Positions 34,839 through 45,060 of a DNA stretch of 64,000 nt are shown here, piece by piece. The notes beneath the pieces were generated by a model. It saw only the letters and a list, made by a program, of their open reading frames with translations. It was not told where the DNA came from and did not search any database. A program made the translations under genes and the position numbers. The stretch is from contig WTXG01000063.1 of assembly GCA_022496185.1 (NCBI GenBank), positions 116,779-180,778 of the forward strand, written 5' to 3'. The DNA comes from Multifurca ochricompacta (Eukaryota > Basidiomycota > Agaricomycetes > Russulales > Russulaceae). Positions within the stretch are counted from its first letter, which is position 1, and every line of letters begins with the position of its first letter.

Positions 34839-35450
34839 TAGGATTGTCTTAATCACGGTGTTACGTCCGGTGCGGGACGTTCCACACGACTTGTGTGACA
34901 GCGTTCGTTCGTGTATCAGATAAGAGACCAATGGGATCTCTTGGAGTTATGCGGGAAGAGTCAAAGTCAAAGAGGCTGTACTCTAAGACGATGTTGAACG
35001 GAAAGTACCAGAAGTACTTGAGATGGTCGAGTCAGAGCGTTCAAAGGGAAGTCCAGAAGACAAGCACCGATGTATTCAATAAGTCGAGTCTGAGGTCTAC
35101 AGTGTAGTTACAGCGGACTTATATACGTAATCGAGTGAGCGTCTAAAGATAAGATAACGTAGAGTCATGTGGGCCCAAATATACGAAGGCGGAGGGCGTA
35201 AAGCCTGGCTTCTGATAGGGTATTAAGTAAGTGTCCGGTCGTAAAGATAACGAGATAAAGGATAACGCGATAGGAGTCAAACATAGGTAAACAACGGTCA
35301 ACAAGTCCAAAGTGAATCACGGGGACGGGAGTAGGACACGTGAGGGGTCCCAGGATGGGGACGTGATCAGAAAGTGTAGGGTAGGTGGTAACGAGGGGTT
35401 GTCGTTGGGGAGGGTGAAGAAAACGGGGTTACTTGGCAGAGACTGTAACA

Positions 35451-35459
35451 ACGGGGGGA
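35451..35459 (+). promoter_or_regulatory. Copia polypurine tract
   Basis: ACGGGGGGA lies directly before the 3' LTR, the usual site of plus-strand DNA priming. Confidence 0.75.
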
Positions 35460-35749
35460 TGTTGAGCCGGTAACGGATCAGAGTTGGCCAGACCGGATCA
35501 GAGGTGACCGGAGTTGCCGGTACAAGACGGAGTTAAGTGGACATTGTAATATACCTACTGACATTCCACTCGTTTGTTATGATTACTTATGATTAAGATA
35601 CAATCCTTCATGACCATAGCACAGCACACTCTTTACAGTATTTAAGGACATTATTTCTGTGTTGTACACTTCAGTTTTGACCATTCACAACTGAATTATC
35701 TTGCTACCCGTTTAGGTAGCGCTTATCTAACCTCAGCTGCGTTTCCACA
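35460..35749 (+). repeat. Copia 3' LTR, internally deleted
   Basis: 290 bp. Compared with the 5' LTR it lacks exactly 119 bp, one 22-bp repeat plus the sequence between the two repeats. A few base changes separate the copies. Confidence 0.95.
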
Positions 35750-35754
35750 TTTTC

Positions 35755-36168
35755 ATGACTCGATGCCAGGCAGGTGGAGTTATGAGCTTAACCATCAACA
35801 AGATCCGGCCTCATAGGGTTATTTTATTAGGAGACACCCGTGTGCGATCTGGTTGGGAAATAAGCCTCTGAGGTAAAGTGCGCTTATGATATGTTTAAGT
35901 CTGCCTGCGCTGCGCTCATGCACGTTATGGCTAGTGCTGCAAGGAAGAAATTGTCTTAGAATAAGCAAAGAAAACTAGAGTAGAGTCATTTGAAATGCAG
36001 AGGTTTCGGGCATTGATGAGACACTGAAAACGGCTGAAGAGAAAGCTTTAAAGAGTAAACGAAAGGCTTTTGGGGTGGTGGTACATCAGGAAAATGACAT
36101 TTGCTAGAACGACTAGAATGGCTGGAATGGCTGGAATGGCTAGGGCACCAGATTTTATTTACTATATG
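35755..36168. other. Intergenic
   Basis: No gene seen. Near 36090-36150 is a short block (acatcaggaaaatgacattt followed by tggctggaat repeats) that recurs inverted near 44130-44195. Confidence 0.4.
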
Positions 36169-36183
36169 TGGGAATAGCAGCGC

Positions 36184-36822
36184 TTTTTTTTATTTATTTG
36201 AATCAATTCTATTATGCACTTGCGGGACGGTGCCCAATCGCGCGGCCACATCAGGGTACAATGTAGCTACTAATTACTATGAACAATGAGGGAGTCGACA
36301 CAAAGTCATGGTGGAAAACCCATAAGGAAAAACCGAAGTAGTTTTCTAAAGTAGAGAGGCCACAGGGAACAACAGAGGCCGTTCAGCAAAGCCAGAGAGA
36401 AAAAGGAACTTACTGGTCACCAAATTCCCCCCAAATCAGGCTCACTCGCAAGGGCGAAGGGAGGTAACGGGCTTGGGGAAGGCCCGCGTGTCCTGGAGGA
36501 ACTCCAGCAGGTTGCCAACATGTCCACGATGGTTGAAGACTTGAGTAAGGTCGCCCAGGTCCTGAAAGGTAAGCATCCAATACACCCGAGCTTGAGTGTA
36601 CAAGGGGCATTCAAGGAGGACATGCACAAATGTCGCCAAGGAAGTGTCGTTGCAGGGGCAGGTGCGAGAGGTGACTGGGAGGGAGGGGTGAAAGCGCTCC
36701 TGGTATTCAGCAAGAAAGGCATGGCCTGTGGTGAGGCGCATGGAAGTGGAGCAGGTGCGACGTGTGAAAGGGACCTCATGATTCTTAGTAGGTACCGTCC
36801 AAAGGGGATGATTAGACCCATC
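36184..36822 (-). mobile_element. 5'-truncated LINE fragment with 15-bp target duplication
   Basis: Contains only the ORF2 C terminus and 3' UTR of a Tad1-like LINE (about 639 bp), with a short T-rich tail at 36184. It is flanked by tgggaatagcagcgc at 36169-36183 and 36823-36837. It is a dead-on-arrival copy made by incomplete reverse transcription. Confidence 0.9.
36442..36822 (-). pseudogene. LINE ORF2 C-terminal fragment
   Basis: An open frame with the family's C-terminal motif (LTTGHAFLAEYQERFHP, then CPCNDTS and HVLLECPLY), matching the last 130 or so residues of the other two ORF2 copies. The catalytic domains are absent. Confidence 0.85.
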
Positions 36823-36837
36823 TGGGAATAGCAGCGC

Positions 36838-37423
36838 GCATGCAACATGAATCAATACCGGAGATGCCGGGCCGGGATGAGTATACGCGTATTCTAATAA
36901 AGTAGACTACTGCATAGTAAGTTGAAACCTCAGTCTTCTACCACAAAGACTGAGGTTAGGACTGCTCTCACTTGTAGCTATAGCCTTCACTGATTCTTCT
37001 GCTGTAGCCATTTGTTTTATAGGTACCAATTACTAATATTGTCTTCTACCAGGCGCGCTGTCATGGTGATGGCGCACACTGGCAAAGACTGAGCCATTTG
37101 CTTTATAGTCTCCCATAGTTAGTTGTAGAGACTTAGGTGCATTCAATAGAGCGATAGCAACTGCTTTTATTATAGCAGCCATACAGTCACGGTAGCTTTT
37201 ATGTGTACTATTTCGGCTACCTAATTAAATGAGCGCTTTATCTCGTTAATGATGTGACTTGATCACATGCCTGATCTAAGATGTATATTCTAAGTATCTA
37301 ATCAATTGTGAACGCATTTTGATCTCATCACGTTGTGCTATCTAAGCATGATCACAATGATGTCAGACCGCTATCCCAGTATTCTGGTTCAACATATAGT
37401 ACCACACAAAACTACAGTACTGA
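36838..37423. other. Intergenic, 3' side of Plavaka-type gene
   Basis: No gene seen. I looked here for an inverted copy of the terminus at 40770-40835 and did not find one. Confidence 0.4.
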
Positions 37424-40400
37424 TTAAAATGCAATCTCGTGTGCATGATGATCAATGTACTTATTGACATAGAACAATTTGAATGTGTCTAGAGAATATG
37501 AGTCTGTGAGCCTGTGTAATGGTAATGGATTGCTACCATAAACCGGGATAAGATGTGCTGCTTGTAAGAATGCATCCAGATGCACAACGGCCTTGCGTTG
37601 TCTGCCGCCCTCTACGTCAAGCTGTACTACCCACATACCAGTAGTATTATCTATTGAGACCCTTGTAAACCAGTCCACCAAAGAGCATGGATATTCGATA
37701 TTGTTGTACTTGAATGAGAACATGAGCTGAACACGCACAATATTGAGCCCTTGCATGCCAGGCTTTGCCTCATCTTCAACAACAAAGGCACAGTCACGTC
37801 TTGGTCCTTTTCCTTTCCATGATGGTGTCGAATGGACACGCTCACGTCGCATACCATAGATACCACTTGGGTCACTTGGCGCAAAGAAGGTTGCCACAGC
37901 AGAATGAAAGACAGAGATCTTGCTGGTAATAGGAGGGAGGCTTGTATCATTGAGGTGGAGCTGATCCGCAAGAAATAATTGAGTGAGGTAGGGAAGATTT
38001 GGTTCATTCACGACATTTGAAAGCTCTTCCAGTGATTGTGGATACCCGTGGGCTAATTGGAATGAATATTGTGAAGTAATGCATGGATGTATTTCTCACC
38101 TGGCAAGCGTGCAAGGATGACATGGCCAAGCACATTTTTTTCGTCCACAGCCCCTCCGTTTTCATCATCACTCTCATCATCATCTTCTCTTGATGTATCA
38201 TTGTTTGGCTGGTATATATAAGAGATGTTTTGAGGCAGGATGTGGCCCGCAGGCAGCATACCGCGCGCCACAAAGTCAGAGTGCATAGCTGAAAGTTTAT
38301 CAAGACGCTGGTTAGTCATAAGCATCTGACCCAAGGCATGATATCGATTGGAACGCCTCCATGGCTTTTTGACTGCTGAGATGTGGCGTGATTCAGTAAT
38401 GGATGAGCATAAACCACCAGGTGCACCAAAGTTTTCAATCAGTGAGTGATAGTGAACCAGAGCATGTTGTCGTGGGAGGGAAAACCCAGCTGTACGGACG
38501 CCAGTAATGCGAAATATTTCGCGTAGATCTATGAATTTTATCAATGCTAGATCTAAGTTCTTTAGAGAGTCTTCATTGATGTTTTGACGGTGCACAAGGT
38601 AATAAACATCAAGGGAAGTGGCGATGCATGTGACCATTTCATTTGGCACAAATCCAACTATTGAAGGTAAATATACCTGCCCTGACGTCGGCAAACGGCA
38701 TGAGATCTCTTCTTGTAAGAATCACATACCTTCATCAGTGCCTTTGTGTCATCACCGGTCCACTGCTTGAAGCGACGACCTTGAGGAAAGCAGCGAATGC
38801 CTGAGAATGCCGGAACAGCTGCAATACTTGATCGCAATTACCATAAGACAGATAACTTACAAGTAATGATTCTGTGATGCACCGATGGTCTATTTCATCA
38901 AGGATCTTGCGTGATTTGCTCTCCCCATGCTCCCGCAATAAATATTCACCAACCCAAGTAACCAAATGATCTTTGAACATTCCTTTGATAACTTGATGCA
39001 GGAGATCTGGTGATAGCATCGCGTGAATATCTGCGCGGGGGAAATCATTTGTAAATGGCTTCAAATTTGCCAAATTAAGCGACATTAATTAAATGTCATG
39101 ATAAATTAACGCACTATGATGTCATCATCTATGCCATATTGATTCCACAAAGTCTTTGAGTCTAAGATCTCAGCTAGTTCCTCTGTCAATGCACGTGTGC
39201 GCGGTATGGTTGGCATTTCCAAGTTGTCCGGAAAAATTGGAAAAGCGATACATCTGTTGTGTTGTTAGCTGTGTGCTGTAAGATTGGGAGGATCCGATCT
39301 AAGACTTACTTTGGACACCAGCCTTGAACAATTCCGGTTAGCATCACTTGTTCAGGGTAATCAGCGATAAATGCGATAAGATCGTAAATTATACGCCTGT
39401 AATGTCCATCAGGGCATCGTCGGATGGCTGGCTTTGTCATCCCCGGTAGGAGTGTCTTGAGTATGGCAGATAATGACGCATGATAAAGCTGGCGCTTGAA
39501 TTTTCAAAACTCTGGGTCATCATCATATCTGCGATCACCTATATCTATTAATCAATAAATTTGAATATAATTAAGAAGTGGCTCACTCTTTGGAATGGCT
39601 AGAAATGCTATGGGTACAATGGCATTGCGATGCGCATGACAAACAGTATTGTGGATGTTGCCAATTGAAAGGTATAGTGGATGATACTCGACGTGTCCTG
39701 TGGCGACAGACACAGTAGTTTTGTCACTCCCTAGAATAATAGGGCAGTACATAGCCCCGAAGGCATCAGCGTTGGATGCAAAGATCTCATCCTATATGAT
39801 CTTATCAGTTATTTAGTTTATGTCTTAAGATAATTGAATATATTCACACAATGTTTCCAAGAAATATTGGCCGACATTATATCCCCCCAGCAATGCTGAC
39901 CGTGCTCATCCAGTTCCATATAAGGGCGCATGTCAAAGTGTCCTTCGAAGTCAGGATTGTCCAACATTGCTGATATGGCAAGGTCTGGGTCACGATACCA
40001 AACTTCATACAACGTCTGCTTCCAGCTCGGGGCATCCTCTGGCACATGAAGATCTTCAGAGAAGCCTGTAATGAAGCATTGCCAAGGAACATCACCAAGC
40101 GGTGAGGAATCAATTTTTGCGTATAGGTCTTGATGACACTCAAATGGCTCAGATGCGTCAAGGCCAGAATCTTCCAGGGATGCAAGCCATAGTTTCATGA
40201 GTAAATCTATATTGGATGCTGACATTTCAATGCGGCGATATAGGAGATCTCCGATCATAAACTGAGTCTGATTGTCAAAGGGTGACCAGTCTGTATTTGG
40301 TCTTTGCGTTCTTTCCTGTCGTATGCTTCCAGGCGGTAGGAAGTTCCCATCCAAGTCACAGGGAACAGCTTAGAATACAAAAAAAAATTATGTATATCAG

Positions 40401-40686
40401 AAGCGTAATGAGAAGTGCATTGAGATAGAAACCTACCGGTGAGATAAGCATGCTCAATTCGTTTTCTGCTTGGACCTGAACTAGAATATTGTGGTATGTC
40501 TTGATAATCCAGCCCATTCTGATCCAGAGGGGTCACACTGGAGGGATTTTGTCTTGGCCCTGTATCTGAATGGGCATTGGAGTTTGCATGAATCGACCGT
40601 ATGTGGTACGTGCGGCCGTGTTGACTCTTGAAAGTGACAGGACAACCTGAGTACAAGCAGGGGAGTCTATGAGAATGCCACATCAT
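37424..40686 (-). CDS. Plavaka-type DNA transposase, multi-exon
   Basis: Minus-strand gene from ATG 40686. A C2H2 zinc finger (CLYSGCPVTF...H...H) opens exon 1 (40686 to about 40435). Further coding blocks lie at about 40368-39850, 39792-39585, about 39520-39310, 39250-39110, 39060-38730, 38675-38100 and 38055-37424. Diagnostic stretches are MYCPIILGSDKTTVSVATG, FPRADIHAMLSPDLLHQVIK, FKQWTGDDTKAL and the C-terminal VNKYIDHHAHEI. These are typical of the Plavaka family (CMC/EnSpm-like) of mushrooms. The joins I checked keep frame, for example DEIDHR to IAAVPAFS, and RLP to AHGYPQSLEEL. I found no internal break, but not every junction was tested. It would cut and paste its own element. Confidence 0.8.
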
Positions 40687-40993
40687 ATGGCTTGAAGGAA
40701 TTGATAAACACAGCTGTAAAAAGGGTTTTAGCTATCTATTCAGTTCTTGTGGTCAAAATCAGTTAATGGACGCACTTTCAGATGTCCGGCTGTCCGGTCC
40801 TCAGCTATCCGGTCGCTACCGGCCCGTCTCAACAGGAATGTGATCTGGTACGCACTAGGCTAGGTCACCATCAAGGATGCCAGAAGTTATTGGAATTAGG
40901 CTATGGTAGGAGATTACATGTACTACCGGACATTTACCTAAGAAAAGTGGGGCAGTAAAAATGGTATTGTAAATTAGGGAGATTAGAAATCAG
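40687..40993. other. Plavaka-type upstream region and candidate terminus
   Basis: About 150 bp upstream of the transposase ATG, the minus strand reads TGTTGAGACGGGCCGG inward from 40835. About 65 bp from there match the sequence at 15541-15576 and inward. It may be a terminal sequence of the element; no target duplication could be matched. Confidence 0.4.
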
Positions 40994-40998
40994 AGAGG

Positions 40999-41410
40999 TG
41001 TCGGAAACGGATCAATGGTCAACTTGGATCAATCGCTAAGTGTGCGGTACTGATAAGCGAGTTGTGTGCGGTGAAGCAGCCTGAGCACTTGGACTGCATT
41101 TTACTTTCCTGTGAATACCTTGATACCTTAGTTGATTAGACACAATCCTTATTGTCTTGGTTACTACTATAAGCACATTCTTTTACAGTATTTAAGGATG
41201 TTTTTAGTGTATTTTTCACTTCAGTTCTGACTAACATAACTGAAGCGAGTATTCTGTTATCTTATCTTTACCTATGTAGCTAACGCGTACTAGTTATAAC
41301 TACCGTTCTAGGTAAAGACTAATCAATATATAGTTCTGACCAACATAACTGAATTATAACCACTGTTCTTAGGTAGTTTGGTTTATCTAAACCTCAGGCT
41401 GCGTTCTTTA
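40999..41410 (+). mobile_element. Diverged solo LTR, Copia family relative
   Basis: A 412-bp stretch beginning TGTCGGAAACGGATCA that shares blocks with the window's Copia LTR (ACAATCCTT, TTTACAGTATTTAAGGA, two copies of a GTTCTGACnAACATAACTGAA repeat, AACCTCAGGCTGCGTT). It is flanked by AGAGG at 40994-40998 and 41411-41415. The end reads TA instead of CA. Its length equals that of the solo LTR at 11547-11958. An old insertion. Confidence 0.75.
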
Positions 41411-41529
41411 AGAGGATATATAAGCTGATAAAAAGAAGGGGGGGAATTCACACCTTTCAAATCCTTGAACTCGTCCCCCTTCTCCAAAAGATTATATTGA
41501 CAAATTATCTTCATTCTCATTCTTCCATA

Positions 41530-43791
41530 ATGCCGATCACAACATGCAAGGCCAATGCGAAGGCACACCCAGGGCACATTATCGTCAATTCTCAGCAGAA
41601 GCGCCGCACTGCATGGCAGGTAGCTGAAGACAAAGCCAAATCGAACGAAGAGGAAGCCACTGCCAGAGAGATAGAATCCACCCAGCATCGAGCAGTAGTC
41701 AATCGTATTGCTAACATAGAGGACAGAATTCAGCTTGCTGAATTCTCAGCACAAAAACATGCTGCAAGACCTGATCTGGCCCCGAGCACTGAATATTATC
41801 CCTTACAGACAGAGACCATGGACCGTTCTATCAGAATGGCGGTTACTGCAGACAATCCAAGTCTATGCGATGTGCTTGAAGAAGTCGAGCATGGCCAAGA
41901 AGTCGAGCATGGCCAAGAGGAGCATGGCCAAGAAGGGTAAGTATTTCTGTTGAGTTATCACAGAGCGCGCACTCCAATACTGATCAGTAATGACAGTGGA
42001 CCAGCTGACCTCACATCTGAAAGTGAATTACAGGACAGCGGTAGTGAGGACAGCAGTGTGCAAGCACAATCCTATCCACCAACTGTGTCACCTGCTTCAT
42101 TTACAGACATCGAGCCAGCCCCAAACATCAGTGCAGGTGGAGATGAAATGGATCAAGCAGACAAAGATGACGACAATAACAAATTTGGATCTATTGGCTT
42201 CAGTGATCCGGAAGACGAGGAAGAAGGGGAAGAGCCAAGGCAGCGGCGGCGTAAAGGAAAAGGAAAACAGAGCGCGAGAATGGTAAGATAAGATTATTTT
42301 CTGATTCTCACATGACTGACTCCACCAACGCCACTGACAACGCCACACATCACTGACGTCATTAGATGTCACGTCGTACGAAGAAGAAATCATCTAGCGC
42401 AGGCCAGTTGCGGAGTGAAGTCGTGAAGGCGCGTGTTGTAAACTCCACAGCCATAGGGTGGATCGACGAGCGCAAGCGAAAGGAGCTGCAGTAAGAGTAT
42501 ATTTGGGATACACAGTTCATTCTCATGACAATTACCAGGGATTCCTACCATGGCCAGAGAGATCCCAAGCGCAGCAAGATTGATTCCACGGGGCTCCATG
42601 TTGACTGGGAAAGAAGGATTGAAACTCGTAAGTCACTCTCAGGCTATGTGCGATCGATTGTCACTATCTGATCATATATAGTAGTCCCCACTAGCACTGG
42701 TATGAAAAGTGCTGTCACGGCATCCAGGTCAAACTGCGCTAGTAGAGGAGTTAGTGGGATCCATGAAGACAGCAACACGACATCTCAAGCATCCCAGTAC
42801 GTCGAGCATGGTAGCCAGAGAACATGGACTACAGCACAGGTACTATTTTATATTGTTTTATTTTACACAGATCGCTCATCGATGTACAGATGGGTATCAC
42901 ATTAAATAATGCAGCTGTGGGTACAGAACACGACTGGCAAGATGCCAATTCCAGGCGTTCCCGAAGGAGGTACTCAGTTGCAGACCTACCATTTCCACGT
43001 GGTTCAGCTTATATGCACACATGGAGAAACACATTTATCCCATCTTTGCTAATGTGGGCAGGGTCCATAAAAGACCCATTTGGCGCAAACGCTCGTGTGG
43101 AGGGCACTGTTAGAGAGATATGGCGTCTTGTATACCCAGACATACTGCTTGGGCCCAAGGAAATGGATATCACACTAGGTGTGGTACGTCCATCGTTTTC
43201 CTTACTGAGTATTGATCTTATGACTTTCAGGTCGATAGTATACTCAATAACTGGAGCAGCAACATCGGAAAGGCGGGCTGCAAAGCTGTCATGGATATAT
43301 GGGATGACAACCTATCCTTTGAACTTGCTTCTTGGGAGGAGCGCGCCGAATATGCTGAGTCTGCTCTCACAGGCTTTCACTTTATCTACCAGTACCCAGA
43401 TGTCATGGTAAGTCATATCATGATGTATCATACTGTCTAACATTGCCAACAGGGTTCGCGTGTAGCATTTTGTTCGGATTTAATCACGAAAGTATATGCA
43501 AAACACCTCCAAAGGATAGAAAAATCGCCAGTCAATTATGGCCCTCAAATTGGAGCACTGGCATTGGTAACAGTTGCAGTTGAGCGAGGGCTAACGATGT
43601 TCAAGGATGGTGTCAAGGGATCTGGTTTTATTGAAGAACCTTGGGGCAGAAAGGTGCGAGAATGGGTTAGTGCTACAGAAAGAGTTGACAGCGATCGCTG
43701 GGAACAAATAATCGAGCAATCGCAAATCCACTATCATGTAAGTAAGGGACCCACTCATGCGGCTTTTCCTTTCATCGAGCTTGACTGGTAA
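41530..43791 (+). CDS. DUF6532-like agaricomycete protein
   Basis: Eight exons (41530-41936, 41997-42282, 42366-42490, 42539-42627, 42682-42839, 42890-43183, 43231-43407, 43453-43791) give 624 residues with no stop. The N-terminal half is charged and low in complexity (VEHGQE repeats, an acidic block DPEDEEEGEE and basic RQRRRKGKGK) and may enter the nucleus. The C-terminal half (about residue 360 onward, HTWRNTFIPSLLMWAG, NNWSSNIGKAG, GALALVTVAVERGL) resembles the DUF6532 domain of mushroom proteins, from memory only. Function is unknown. Exon 2 may instead begin at 41988, nine bases earlier in the same frame. The gene stands head to head with the Plavaka-type transposase, with an old solo LTR between them. 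Confidence 0.72.
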
Positions 43792-44199
43792 TTTTTTTTA
43801 ATATATTATATTATATTCCTCTGATTTATTCATGCTAGATATCAAAAAACATCACGCGCGTAGATTACCATGTAAACTGCTTAGTAATAATGTCAGTAAT
43901 ATTTGAACTATCTGGGAACTGCTTTGCGAACCGCTTTGTGAACTGCTTTGCAAAACCAAAAAAGGCGATAAACAATGACTAGACTAAGTAGCCCTAAATT
44001 TGAAAAGTAGCCTCAGATTTGAAAAGTAGCCTCAGATTTGAAAAGTAGCCTCAGATTTGAAAAGTAGCTCTACATTTGAAAAGTGGCTCTAAGCATCCAG
44101 ACAAGCCCGCTAGAGCTAACCGAGAATCTGGATTGCTGGATTGGCTGGAATGGCTGGCACTAGCCAATCCAGCAAAATGTCATTTTCCTGATGTAGTGG
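43792..44199. other. Intergenic with short tandem repeats
   Basis: No gene. Holds an AT-rich run after the stop, a gaactgcttt-type repeat at 43917-43955 and an array of about 19-bp units at 43990-44090. Confidence 0.6.
43990..44090. repeat. Tandem repeat, about 19-bp unit
   Basis: About five units of the type cagatttgaaaagtagcct follow one another; the middle ones are nearly identical and the outer ones vary (ctaaatttg, ctacatttg). Confidence 0.8.
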
Positions 44200-44452
44200 G
44201 TCCGACGAATCTTTTGCAAGCGTCGAAGGTCATTTAGTGGTACCGGCCGAGGTGAATCTTTTTGGGCTTGACTTCCTGGGAAATATCTGGGTTTGGACAT
44301 ATTGTGAGACGAGTAGAACATGGTGAGAATCACTCACGGTTGATTGTAAGTCGATAATTGGGGAAGGTGGAATTTTCTAATGAACTTACACTTCTGAATT
44401 GCCAGTACGAGTGTCTGGCCTCTACAAACTGCCAACTAACTGTTCGCGTCGA
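44200..44452 (-). pseudogene. Stray 5' fragment of the FunK1 locus
   Basis: About 250 bp match, inverted, the promoter and first codons of FunK1 copy 1 (7652-7902), up to the codons for FVGP. The rest of the gene is missing. It is closer to copy 1 than to copy 2, although it lies about 600 bp downstream of copy 2. It shows that copy 1's 5' region was duplicated separately. Confidence 0.8.
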
Positions 44453-44455
44453 ATT

Positions 44456-45060
44456 TGATCAAAACTCAAGAAATAATACATACCATGTAGACGCAAACAT
44501 GACAACAAATATCAACTCAATGGAACGGACAGAGCACTCTGACATCGTGCCGCACATCCAGCCTGGGAGAGAAAGAAAGAAGACGAGAATGAGGGATTGA
44601 GAAAATGCTTGAGTTAGGATTTCAAGTTGGCGATGACTCAAACGCAGAGGCTTTATAACGCTTTTAAGATATCGCGCAAGAGTAATCCACAGGAGTGCTT
44701 ATACTTATATGTATACACGGAGATATGCCATGCTGTCCTATGTCGATGTGAGAGTGTTGGCGGTCGGTTTTCGGGCGACGTTCTGGTTCGACCCTTACGC
44801 CTTCCTAACACTAACGGCCGTTGTTCTCCAAGTTTTGCGTTTTTTATGTTCATGTTAAGTCATTTGATTCTGTTTCCACGCGTGCGATCAAATGCGACTC
44901 GTACATCTAAATGATAAGATGCCCGAGAGTAGCATACGTCTCTCAGCAGCAAAAGGACTACAAGGTGATATTAAACCAGGTGATCAACTTCAATTGGCGC
45001 AGACACTACAACAAAATCTAAAACAAATCTAGAGAGGCAGTCCCAATCCCAAACTCGTTA
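44456..45060. other. FunK1 copy 2 3' flank
   Basis: Matches the 3' flank of copy 1 in pieces: 44950-45060 with 10218-10273 plus 10825-10880, and about 44810-44880 (inverted) with about 10890-10960. It lacks the hAT-type element. No separate gene seen. Confidence 0.6.

Larger units (their letters stand above)
30028..35749 (+). mobile_element. Copia-type LTR retrotransposon
   Basis: Two LTRs (30028-30436 and 35460-35749), a primer-binding site right after the first, a Gag-Pol frame (30796-34838) and a purine run before the second. The target duplication is TTTTC (30023-30027 and 35750-35754). Domain order protease, integrase, reverse transcriptase, RNase H identifies the Copia superfamily. A one-base shift in pol and a 119-bp loss in the 3' LTR are the main defects. 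The region between pol and the 3' LTR (34839-35450) is non-coding. Confidence 0.95.

Noticed and set aside
37424..43791. Plavaka-type gene and DUF6532-like gene as one mobile unit
   Set aside because: They are head to head but an old solo LTR with its own duplication lies between, and no shared ends were found.
43990..44090. CRISPR-like array
   Set aside because: Units are contiguous without spacers and the genome is eukaryotic.
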